Of a stretch of 64,000 bases of DNA, positions 19,001-26,411 are shown in pieces (position 1 is the first letter of the stretch; each line of letters starts with the position of its first letter). The position numbers were made by a program, and so were the translations under genes. The notes beneath the pieces are model-generated. The model did no database searches, had not been told where the DNA came from, and saw only the letters and a list, made by a program, of their open reading frames with translations. Origin of the DNA: Candidatus Hydrogenedentota bacterium (GTDB taxonomy: Bacteria > Hydrogenedentota > Hydrogenedentia > Hydrogenedentales > SLHB01); contig DAOLNV010000001.1 in NCBI GenBank assembly GCA_035416745.1, positions 1 to 64,000 on the forward strand, given 5' to 3'.

Positions 19001-19080
19001 TTTGAAATAGAAAAAGAACAGTGATATAAAATGATAAATAGTGTTATGTATAGAGATAGATATACTAAAATAGCAACACT
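19001..19080. promoter_or_regulatory. AT-rich divergent promoter island
   Basis: About 80 bases that are strikingly AT-rich against the GC-rich surroundings. They contain TATACT, TATAAA and, on the minus strand, TTGCTA with TATACA 18 bases on. The latter could drive the GHL10-like gene with a leader of about 190 bases. The first codons of the small plus-strand gene also fall here. Confidence 0.4.
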
Positions 19081-19348
19081 TTTCTCTCTCCTGCCGGTCA
19101 TGGTCTTGTCCGGGCTTTGGGTGGGCGCCTGTCTTGCATCACACCGCTGCGCCAGGCAGGAACAGGCCGAGATCGACGCCAAGCGCGCTGAAATGGAAAA
19201 GCGAATGCGGCTGCGGGATGAGGCCTACGCGGCGTATGGCCAACTGAAGACCCTTGACGAGATGACCACGGAGGATTGGGAGAACCTGCTGCGGACCCTG
19301 GCCCCCGCCGCAACCTGCGAGCAGCTCGACGCCATCGGTCATATGTGA
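19031..19348 (+). CDS. Small membrane protein with coiled coil
   Basis: A 105-residue protein of no recognised family. One hydrophobic helix (about 14-36, IATLFSLLPVMVLSGLWVGA) is followed by a charged helix rich in Glu, Arg and Ala (about 42-65) that looks coiled-coil, then an acidic tail. From codon 22 on, third positions are GC-rich as in neighbouring genes, which supports real coding. The first 20 codons are AT-rich and no Shine-Dalgarno is visible; a later ATG at 19046 is possible. Confidence 0.5.
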   Translation: MINSVMYRDRYTKIATLFSLLPVMVLSGLWVGACLASHRCARQEQAEIDAKRAEMEKRMRLRDEAYAAYGQLKTLDEMTTEDWENLLRTLAPAATCEQLDAIGHM

Positions 19349-19633
19349 TTGGCAACTTCCTCCGTACGTAGCGGCGGATGCGTGCGCTTCTACCGTCTCT
19401 GCACCGCCCGAGGGCAGTATTTGGGAGTTCGCCAACGACCATCTTGCACCCCACTAGACGGCAACTACCTGTCAGGCAATGAGTTAAGACAAGACCCACC
19501 GCTTCCGTCCTGGTGGCAGGATGCCTGCGTATTCCGAACCTTCCGTGTAAGATAGTGTCATAATCAGCAGGAACAAGATCGGTAGGGTTTCTGTAACCGT
19601 GAATCCCAACAAAGGGGTACGAAGGAGGGTCCG

Positions 19634-21049
19634 ATGAGGAAGTCACTGTTGCTCGCCGCCGCGCTTACTTTGGTTGCAAGCTCTTTCGCCCAGGAGCCGG
19701 CCATGCAGGCGGCACAAACCGACGTGAACCAGCAAACGGACATCGCGGTGACCGCCTACAACAGCGGGATCGCTCTTGTGCGCGACGTCCGCAAACTCGA
19801 CCTGCCTCAAGGCGAGGTCGAACTCAAGTTCATGGATGTGGCCCAACAGATCCGGCCCGAGACCGTGGGCCTGCGTTCGCTTGCCCAGGCCGGCTCGGTC
19901 GTCATCCTCGAACAGAATTACGAATACGACCTGATCAGCCCCCAGAAGCTTATGGAAAAGTATGTCGGCAAAGAGGTCAAACTCATCAATTTCAGCACCG
20001 AAATCGGGTTCTACGAGAAGGCCGCTGAACTTCTGAGCATCAACGAGGGTCCGGTCTTCCGCATCGAGGACCAGATATTCCTCGGCCATCCCGGCAACGT
20101 CGTCGTGCCTGAGATCCCCGACAATCTCATCGCGAAGCCGTCCCTCATTTGGCAAGTCAGAAACAATCTCGGCGCGCAGGAGCTGGAAGCCACTTATATC
20201 ACGGGCGGCATCTCCTGGAAGGCCGACTACGTGCTGACCCTCGCGAAAACCGACAAGTCCCTCGATATCTCGGGTTGGGTCACCATGGACAACCAGTCCG
20301 GCGCAACCTACGAGAACGCCCGCCTTAAGCTCGTCGCCGGCGACGTCAACATTGCCCCGCCGCGGGTCGCGGCGAAAGGAATGATTGTGGAAGCGGCCGT
20401 CATGTCGGCGCCAGCGCCCATGCCCCGGGAAGAGTCCTTTGCCGAGTACCACCTCTACACCATCCCCCGGCGCACCACCATCAAGCAGAACCAGTCCAAG
20501 CAGGTCGCCTTACTGAGCGGCTCGGGCGTGCAGTGCGAGAAAATATATGAGTTCCGCGGCATGGTTGACTTCTATAGCAACCGGTTCCCGCCCATGAAGG
20601 ACCAGCACGTCGACGTCTTCCTCAAGTTCCAGAACAAGGAAGAGAACAGCCTCGGCATTCCCATCCCCGCGGGCATCATGCGGATTTACCAGGAGGACAG
20701 CGAAGGCATGCTCCAGTTCGCAGGCGAGGACCGCGTCGACCACACGCCCAAAGACGAAGAAATCCGCCTGCGCATGGGGAAGGCGTTCGACGTCGTCGCC
20801 GACCGTATCCAGAAGGATTACAGTGTTATTTCCGATAACGTCCACGAGGCCGAATTCGAGATCGTCGTCCGCAACCACAAAGAACAGGACGTGGTGGTCG
20901 ATATCGTCGAGCCTATGCCCGCCGACTGGAATATCTTAAGCAAATCCCATGAGTTCGTGAAGAAAGACGCGCATACCGCCGTGTTCGGCGTTCCCGTGCC
21001 CAAAGACGGCGAGGCTACCGTGACCTATCGCGTACGGGTACGCTACTGA
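19634..21049 (+). CDS. Exported DUF4139-like protein, copy 1
   Basis: A 471-residue exported protein with a signal peptide (cut near SSFAQ). The body fits the DUF4139 family. YNSGIALVRDVRKLDLPQG opens it, WQVRNNLG..LEATYITGGISWKADY holds the family's most typical stretch, and the C-terminus ends in PKDGEATVTYRVRVRY. Function of the family is unknown; it is often predicted to be envelope-associated. AAGGAGGG precedes the ATG. A close paralogue follows 27 bases downstream, so the two are one transcript and a recent tandem duplication. A shared terminator lies after copy 2. Confidence 0.88.
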   Translation: MRKSLLLAAALTLVASSFAQEPAMQAAQTDVNQQTDIAVTAYNSGIALVRDVRKLDLPQGEVELKFMDVAQQIRPETVGLRSLAQAGSVVILEQNYEYDLISPQKLMEKYVGKEVKLINFSTEIGFYEKAAELLSINEGPVFRIEDQIFLGHPGNVVVPEIPDNLIAKPSLIWQVRNNLGAQELEATYITGGISWKADYVLTLAKTDKSLDISGWVTMDNQSGATYENARLKLVAGDVNIAPPRVAAKGMIVEAAVMSAPAPMPREESFAEYHLYTIPRRTTIKQNQSKQVALLSGSGVQCEKIYEFRGMVDFYSNRFPPMKDQHVDVFLKFQNKEENSLGIPIPAGIMRIYQEDSEGMLQFAGEDRVDHTPKDEEIRLRMGKAFDVVADRIQKDYSVISDNVHEAEFEIVVRNHKEQDVVVDIVEPMPADWNILSKSHEFVKKDAHTAVFGVPVPKDGEATVTYRVRVRY

Positions 21050-21076
21050 AAACCAGGGCGCCCTTGAAGGAGCACG

Positions 21077-22495
21077 ATGATGAAGAAAACCCTTGTCAGC
21101 TTGGCGATCCTGCTCGCAGCGGCCGGCTCAGGCTACAGCGCTGGGATGCAGGCTGTCCAAACCGGCGTAAACCAGCAGACTGACATCGCGGTCACCGCGT
21201 ACAACAACGGCATCGCACTGGTGCGCGACGTCCGCGAACTCGACCTGCCCCAGGGCGAAGTCGAACTCCGGTTCATGGACGTGGCCCAGCAGATTCGCCC
21301 TGAGACCGTGGGCCTGCGTTCGCTCGCGCAATCCGGCTCAGTGGTCATTCTCGAGCAGAACTATGAATATGACCTCATCAGCCCCCAGAAACTCATGGAA
21401 AAGTACGTCGGCAAAGAGGTCAAACTCATCAATTTCAGCAACGAGCTTGGATTTGACGAAAAGAGCGCCGAACTCCTCAGCATGAACGAGGGGCCGGTCT
21501 ACCGAATCGAAGGCCAGATATTTCTGGGACACCCCGGCAACGTCGTCGTGCCGGAAATCCCTGACAATCTCATTGCGAAGCCGTCACTCATCTGGCAGTT
21601 GAAGAACGACCTCGGCGCGCAGCAGTTGGAGGCCACGTATATCACCAACGGCATCTCGTGGAGGGCCGATTACGTGCTTACCCTCGCGAAGAACGACAAG
21701 TCGCTCGATGTCTCCGGGTGGGTCACGATGGATAACCAGTCCGGCGCGGCATACAACAACGCCCGCCTGAAACTGGTCGCCGGCGACATTAACGTTGTGC
21801 AAGCACGGCTCAGCCGCAGGGAGAGAAGCGCCGGTGGCCGGGTCCTGGCCGAAGGCGCCGAAGAGATGCCCCGGGAAGAGGCCTTCGCGGAGTACCATCT
21901 CTACACTATCCCCCGGCGCACCACCATCAAGCAGAACCAGTCCAAACAGGTCGCCTTGCTCAGCGGCTCGGGAGTCGAATGCCAGAAAATCTACGAATTC
22001 CGCGGCATGGTCGAGTTCTACAGCAACCGGTTCCCTGCCATGAAGGACCAGCACGTCGACGTGTTCCTCAAGTTCAAGAACGAGGAGGCCAATGGGCTCG
22101 GAATCCCTATTCCGGCGGGTATCATGCGAATCTACCAGGAGGACAGCGAGGGCATGCTCCAGTTCGCGGGCGAGGATCGTATCGACCACACGCCCAAGGA
22201 CGAAGAAATCCGCCTGCGCATGGGGAAAGCCTTTGATGTAGTCGCCGACCGCATCCAGAAGGATTACAAGAAGGTCTCCGATCGCGTTCACGAGGCCGAA
22301 TTCGAGATCATCGTCCGCAACCACAAGGAACAGGACGTCGTAGTCGATATCGTCGAGCCTATGCCCGCCGACTGGAGCGTCTTGTCCAAATCCCACGATT
22401 TCGTGAAGAAAGACGCGCATACGGCCGTGTTCAGCGTTCCCGTGCCCAAAGACGGCGAGGCGACCGTGACCTATCGTGTCCGGGTGCAATACTGA
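21077..22495 (+). CDS. Exported DUF4139-like protein, copy 2
   Basis: A 472-residue paralogue of the preceding gene, aligning end to end with most residues identical. The exceptions are the signal peptide and a segment near residues 246-270, where copy 1 is hydrophobic (AAVMSAPAPM) and copy 2 is Arg/Gly-rich (LSRRERSAGGR). Both versions of that segment keep the frame (69 versus 72 bases), so this is divergence, not a broken copy. GGAG stands ahead of two consecutive ATG codons; either may be used. Role unknown, as for copy 1. Confidence 0.88.
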   Translation: MMKKTLVSLAILLAAAGSGYSAGMQAVQTGVNQQTDIAVTAYNNGIALVRDVRELDLPQGEVELRFMDVAQQIRPETVGLRSLAQSGSVVILEQNYEYDLISPQKLMEKYVGKEVKLINFSNELGFDEKSAELLSMNEGPVYRIEGQIFLGHPGNVVVPEIPDNLIAKPSLIWQLKNDLGAQQLEATYITNGISWRADYVLTLAKNDKSLDVSGWVTMDNQSGAAYNNARLKLVAGDINVVQARLSRRERSAGGRVLAEGAEEMPREEAFAEYHLYTIPRRTTIKQNQSKQVALLSGSGVECQKIYEFRGMVEFYSNRFPAMKDQHVDVFLKFKNEEANGLGIPIPAGIMRIYQEDSEGMLQFAGEDRIDHTPKDEEIRLRMGKAFDVVADRIQKDYKKVSDRVHEAEFEIIVRNHKEQDVVVDIVEPMPADWSVLSKSHDFVKKDAHTAVFSVPVPKDGEATVTYRVRVQY

Positions 22496-22504
22496 CGAGC
22501 AGAG

Positions 22505-22549
22505 AAACCGCGGCCGGGGCGCTCCGTGCAGTGCCCTTGCCGCGGTTTT
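22505..22549 (+). terminator. Terminator after the DUF4139 pair (probably bidirectional)
   Basis: A perfect ten-base stem AAACCGCGGC / GCCGCGGTTT with a 24-base loop is followed by TTTTACG. The convergent heparinase-like gene ends 13 bases away, so it may serve both. Confidence 0.75.
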
Positions 22550-22562
22550 ACGTCCGAAAGCC

Positions 22563-24467
22563 TTACCATTTCTCCAAGGGCGCCACTACTGGCGCGCCGT
22601 CCGGGGCCTCGCCCGATTTCACAAAGACCGCCAGGGTTTCGGTTGAGGCCGCGCCAACTTCACACTTAAACCCGATCATTCGGGTATTCGGGTTCTTGGC
22701 GTCGTAGTCATGAGGCGGGTTTTCTGTCTCGTAAATCTCGAGTTTGGCGCTTTCCGGAGACAACACTCGCAGCGACAGGGTGCGTCCGTCCTGCTCGAGA
22801 ATCGCCGTGGCGTTATCCGAAATCGTCGCTTTTGCTCCAGTGACCATGCCCCAGCGGATGGAAGCGCTCTTTTCGAGCGAACGCACTTCGTCTTGTACCA
22901 GGACCGATTTTCCGATGAGCCGCACGCCGCGCCTGGCTTCGGCAAGCTGCCCTTCGTACGCAGGAGTCATGTCGACGATGGTATGCGGCGCATTCCCGTC
23001 GTCCGAAAATGCGATGATGGGCGCATAGCTTTTGACCAACTGCGGCTGGCCGTCAACGACAAGCGTGTTGTGGCTGAGATTGTTCAGCCGGAACACCGTC
23101 CACCGCTCACTGTTCTGGTTCATGTTCCAGAGATTGATTCCTATGGATTCCAGGCCGTGATAGTCCTGGCCACCCAAATCGAGGGCCCACCGTACGCCGT
23201 CCATGTCCAGCACGAACGAACCGGTATCCATGTGCCCGTGGTTGGTGCTGGGCGAACCGCCTTTGATGGCTACGTACGTGGCGGTCTCTTCCCAGGCGTT
23301 GCGGTGCATGGCTACGGGTGTAGGACCATCGCCATGCCAATGAAGCTGCCGGGGTGCGTGCAGCTCTCCAATGGCCTGAGCCCATATCAACAGAAAAGGC
23401 AGCATCCTTTCTCCGGATCCATCGGCATGGGGCGTCATGTTCGAGAAATCCTGTAATTCTCTCTTTTCTCGCCACAACATGTCCGGCTCCCGCCGCCGTT
23501 GCGCGAGCCAATGCATTGCCGGGGCGATGCCGCCCCGTGGGCCGCAATCCGAGAAATTGAAAAAGAGCCCTGTGGGTCCGGTCGCGTGAAGATAGAACTC
23601 GGGCGTTTTCAGGAAACCGGAAGCCGATGCCAGACCGAAATCGGTGTCCAACACCGATTCCAGCGCCGAAATCAGAATGATGTTGTACGTGGTGCCGTAT
23701 TCCCAGTAGCTCGGCCCTTCGGGATACACGCCGTCCGGTTCGTACTCGTGCATGGCGAACGGCACGTTGACCACCGCACGTGCGATCACCTGGCGCGCCA
23801 GGTCCGGCTCGTCCTTGAGCACGGCCAGTGCCCCCGTCACCAGCCCCCCGTGGCATACCTGGTTCCAGTTGTTGGTGGTCTTGATCCACCCCCCGCTGCC
23901 TTTCATCGACGTGTTTAGTCCTTTGTCGACAATAGCAGTCTTTATGGCTGTTCGCGCGCCGGGCGCCAGACCGTTGTACAGCCAGTCGTAGCCGATGGCC
24001 AACGCGGCGGTCATCTCGGCCACATCAAGGAAATGGCCCGGATTCCAGTCCTCGAACGCCGCGGCCGCCAGCATCTCCTCCTCGGCGCGCCGAAGATAGG
24101 CCTCGTTTTTTGTCATTCGATAGGCAAAGGCCAGGTATGAAACGCGCTGCAGGCATGTGCGGGACACACCCAGCAGACGCCGGCCGACTACCTCTCGTTT
24201 CACGGGTGGCGCCGCCAGAATTGCATCCGCGCTGCCCTGCAGATAGCCATACGCCGCGTCGAGCAACGGGTCGGACTCGATCTTGGCCCTCAACCCTGCT
24301 TCCTCGGCCTCGGTGAAGAACAACCGCGGGTGCCTTGGTGCGGCGATTTCTACGAGCTTGTGCAACTCCTCCTCCATGGATGCCGACGGCGCCTGCGCCG
24401 CCGCCACGGAGCACAGGACCGCCAGTCCAGTGGTCAAGCAGCTTGTACGGCCCCAGAGACTGTTCAT
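22563..24467 (-). CDS. Secreted heparinase II/III-like polysaccharide lyase
   Basis: Exported 634-residue protein with the two-part architecture of heparinase II/III enzymes. The N-terminal alpha/alpha toroid (about 30-370) includes WNPGHFLDVAEMTAALAIGYDW, TTNNWNQVCHGG (the family's Asn-His patch) and YEPDGVYPEGPSYWEYGT with a catalytic-type Tyr. The beta-sandwich half opens with STNHGHMDTGSFVLDMDG, holding the metal-binding His/Asp. These enzymes cleave acidic glycans such as heparin or alginate by beta-elimination; the substrate here is open. Start at the ATG behind AGGTGG; an in-frame GTG lies four codons upstream. Confidence 0.85.
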   Translation of the reverse strand: MNSLWGRTSCLTTGLAVLCSVAAAQAPSASMEEELHKLVEIAAPRHPRLFFTEAEEAGLRAKIESDPLLDAAYGYLQGSADAILAAPPVKREVVGRRLLGVSRTCLQRVSYLAFAYRMTKNEAYLRRAEEEMLAAAAFEDWNPGHFLDVAEMTAALAIGYDWLYNGLAPGARTAIKTAIVDKGLNTSMKGSGGWIKTTNNWNQVCHGGLVTGALAVLKDEPDLARQVIARAVVNVPFAMHEYEPDGVYPEGPSYWEYGTTYNIILISALESVLDTDFGLASASGFLKTPEFYLHATGPTGLFFNFSDCGPRGGIAPAMHWLAQRRREPDMLWREKRELQDFSNMTPHADGSGERMLPFLLIWAQAIGELHAPRQLHWHGDGPTPVAMHRNAWEETATYVAIKGGSPSTNHGHMDTGSFVLDMDGVRWALDLGGQDYHGLESIGINLWNMNQNSERWTVFRLNNLSHNTLVVDGQPQLVKSYAPIIAFSDDGNAPHTIVDMTPAYEGQLAEARRGVRLIGKSVLVQDEVRSLEKSASIRWGMVTGAKATISDNATAILEQDGRTLSLRVLSPESAKLEIYETENPPHDYDAKNPNTRMIGFKCEVGAASTETLAVFVKSGEAPDGAPVVAPLEKW

Positions 24468-24709
24468 GATGAAATCCACCTATGTCGCGATTACGATTGG
24501 TTTCGGCACGCCCGCGCCCATCTGATGCGCGTCATTCAGGATTCTATAGGGCATATGCCCGTGGGGCAAGCCCGCCCACCGGCGCGTGCCAGGAGCCACG
24601 CCGGTGTCGTGCAGCGCGCGTGCCCCGGCCGGTTCGGGAGAATCGGTCCGGCCTGCCGCCCTTGCCTCGCAGGCGCTGTCCCCGGATGGTCCGCGCCGCC
24701 TCCTCCCGC

Positions 24710-24715
24710 TATAAT
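24710..24715 (+). promoter_or_regulatory. Consensus -10 box before the CBM9-like gene
   Basis: A perfect TATAAT lies 28 bases before the start codon, so transcription would begin about 22 bases upstream of it. No good -35 is visible at the right spacing. Confidence 0.35.
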
Positions 24716-24743
24716 GCCGTTGCCAGAACGACAAGGGGGTACC

Positions 24744-25433
24744 ATGAGCCAGGCGCCGGAGTACACGATTCAACGCGCATCCGCCAAACCTGCGTTCGAC
24801 GGAGCGTGGGACGGTCCGCTATGGGGCGGCGTGCCGGCGGTATCCATTGCCCGGTTTCATCCCGTGAGCAGCGCTCATCGCCCGGTGACCCATGCCAAGG
24901 TGCTGTATGATGCCGCCGCGCTGTACGCCATGTTCCGCGTCGACGATCGCTACGTTCGGGCGACACGCGAGGACCTGAACGCGCGGGTGTGTAACGACGC
25001 CTGCGTCGAGTTCTTCTTTGAACCAAAGCCCGGCGCCGGCTATTTCAATTTCGAGATGAACTGTCTGGGCACGTTGTACGCCAGTTACGTCGAGGATCCC
25101 ACGCGCACGCCCGAAGGCCTGGGAAAGGCAACGAAACTCCTCAACCGCCAAGCGGGCATGATGCAGGTCTATCACTCAGTGCCCGGGGTTATCTTTCCCG
25201 AACGCCGGGAACCGTTGACCTGGGCCGTCGAGTACTCCATTCCCCTGGCGGTACTCGAAGAGTTTGTCGGCGCCATCGGCGACCCGGCCGGCCAGACGTG
25301 GCGCGGGAACTTCTACAAGTGCGCCGAAGACAATTCGCATCCCCACTGGGCGTCATGGGCACCCATCGGCGAAAAGCTCAATTTTCACGTGCCCGAGTCC
25401 TTCGCGCTGCTTCACTTCGCGGGGCAGGCCTGA
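24744..25433 (+). CDS. Carbohydrate-binding CBM9-like protein
   Basis: A 229-residue protein that seems to be a single CBM9-like beta-sandwich. It starts with YTIQRASAKPAFDGAWDGPLW, the typical opening of such domains. VLYDAAALYAMFRVDD, VCNDACVEFFFEP and WRGNFYKCAEDNSHPHWASWAP, which carry the aromatic and acidic residues of the sugar-binding face, follow. No signal peptide is visible, so it may be cytoplasmic or exported by other means. AAGGGGG precedes the ATG. CBM9-like proteins of this size are common in polysaccharide-utilising bacteria; the ligand is unknown. Confidence 0.8.
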   Translation: MSQAPEYTIQRASAKPAFDGAWDGPLWGGVPAVSIARFHPVSSAHRPVTHAKVLYDAAALYAMFRVDDRYVRATREDLNARVCNDACVEFFFEPKPGAGYFNFEMNCLGTLYASYVEDPTRTPEGLGKATKLLNRQAGMMQVYHSVPGVIFPERREPLTWAVEYSIPLAVLEEFVGAIGDPAGQTWRGNFYKCAEDNSHPHWASWAPIGEKLNFHVPESFALLHFAGQA

Positions 25434-25460
25434 TATCCCTCGCGCGTGGTCAGAAATGAA

Positions 25461-25486
25461 ACGCCCGCGAATGCGGTCGCGGGCGT
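25461..25486 (-). terminator. Terminator for the zinc-ribbon gene (possibly bidirectional)
   Basis: A perfect ten-base stem ACGCCCGCGA / TCGCGGGCGT with a six-base loop. On the minus strand it is followed by TTTCATTTC. It separates the convergent CBM9-like and zinc-ribbon genes. Confidence 0.7.
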
Positions 25487-25539
25487 GTCGAAAGGGGGAT
25501 TTATACTGAACCGCACCCTCCTTGGTGCGTCATGCCGCA

Positions 25540-25752
25540 TCAGCACGAAGGGGTTGCCCCGAGCCTGTTGAAGAGGTCCAGCGCCGTGCACACACCATTG
25601 ATACTGGCGCGCTCGTTGAACATCGCAACGTTCGTCTCGAGCAAGCATTCAGGACAATAGCCGTGAGTCACCGGACCCTTAACCGCGGCAGGTTGCGGCA
25701 GCCAACGCCCGCTCATTCGAACGCGGTTGCATTTACAGCATTGAACCGTCAT
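25540..25752 (-). CDS. Small zinc-ribbon protein
   Basis: A 70-residue protein with CCKCNRVR near the start and THGYCPEC about 30 residues on, giving two C-x2-C knuckles for one zinc. The HGxCPEC phrase recurs in many small bacterial zinc proteins and at the ends of some sensor proteins. A strong GGAGG sits six bases before the ATG and a stem-loop terminator follows, so this is a real, probably monocistronic gene. Role unknown; nucleic-acid or protein contact is possible. Confidence 0.75.
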   Translation of the reverse strand: MTVQCCKCNRVRMSGRWLPQPAAVKGPVTHGYCPECLLETNVAMFNERASINGVCTALDLFNRLGATPSC

Positions 25753-25840
25753 GCTATGCCTCCTTGTATGCCGTCTATCGGCCGATTAAGCCGCAAACTT
25801 CATCAGGTATTTCGAGATTAAGGAAGGAATTCCAAGCGCT

Positions 25841-26254
25841 ATGTATCCCCACTGGCGGAAAAGGCCCGAGACCGAGAACGACTGGTTTGAAGCCCTCGTC
25901 AATCTCGCCCGGCATTTGCGCGGTCCGGACGGGTGCCCCTGGGACCGCGAACATACGGCTGCCCAGTTTTCGGCGGACGCGACCGAGGAAGCGGGTGAGC
26001 TTCTTGATGCCTTTGCAAACGGCGAGAACGCCGAGGTCGAAGAGGAGTGGGGGGACGTATTCTTCGTGCTTCTCGCCGCTGCTGCCGCCGCCGAGGCCGA
26101 GGGACGCTTCACCTTGCGTGAGGCGATGGAAAAAGCACACAACAAGATGATCCGCCGTCATGAACACGTCTTTGGCGACACGAAGGCCTCCAGTCCCGAA
26201 GACGCCGTCAACCGCTGGAACCAGATAAAAGCCCGCGAGCGCAACGGCGAGTAG
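25841..26254 (+). CDS. Stand-alone MazG N-terminal NTP-pyrophosphohydrolase domain
   Basis: A 137-residue protein matching the first half of E. coli MazG: LVNLARHLRGPDGCPWDREHT, ATEEAGELLDAF, VEEEWGDVFFVLLAA and HEHVFGDTKASSPEDAVNRWNQIKARE. The EExxE and ExxD metal-binding motifs are present, so it should hydrolyse NTPs to NMP and pyrophosphate. The C-terminal half is absent; a protein matching that half is encoded 13 kb away at 12734-13195. A weak GGAAGGA lies about 13 bases before the ATG. Confidence 0.85.
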   Translation: MYPHWRKRPETENDWFEALVNLARHLRGPDGCPWDREHTAAQFSADATEEAGELLDAFANGENAEVEEEWGDVFFVLLAAAAAAEAEGRFTLREAMEKAHNKMIRRHEHVFGDTKASSPEDAVNRWNQIKARERNGE

Positions 26255-26319
26255 TGCTCGACGACGCAAGCCGGCGCTTCTTGCTGTCTCTCCCGTTGGG
26301 AATAACCCCCTGAGCGTTG

Positions 26320-26348
26320 TTGCGGAAGGCAATGGATTGGGATAGACT
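26320..26348 (+). promoter_or_regulatory. Candidate promoter for the agarase-like gene
   Basis: TTGCGG and TAGACT are separated by 17 bases, and the -10 ends 64 bases before the next start codon. Confidence 0.45.
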
Positions 26349-26411
26349 CAGCTGCACGCGGTCAGCAAACCAGCACACAGAGCAAGAACTGAAATCACAA
26401 AGGAGCATTTC

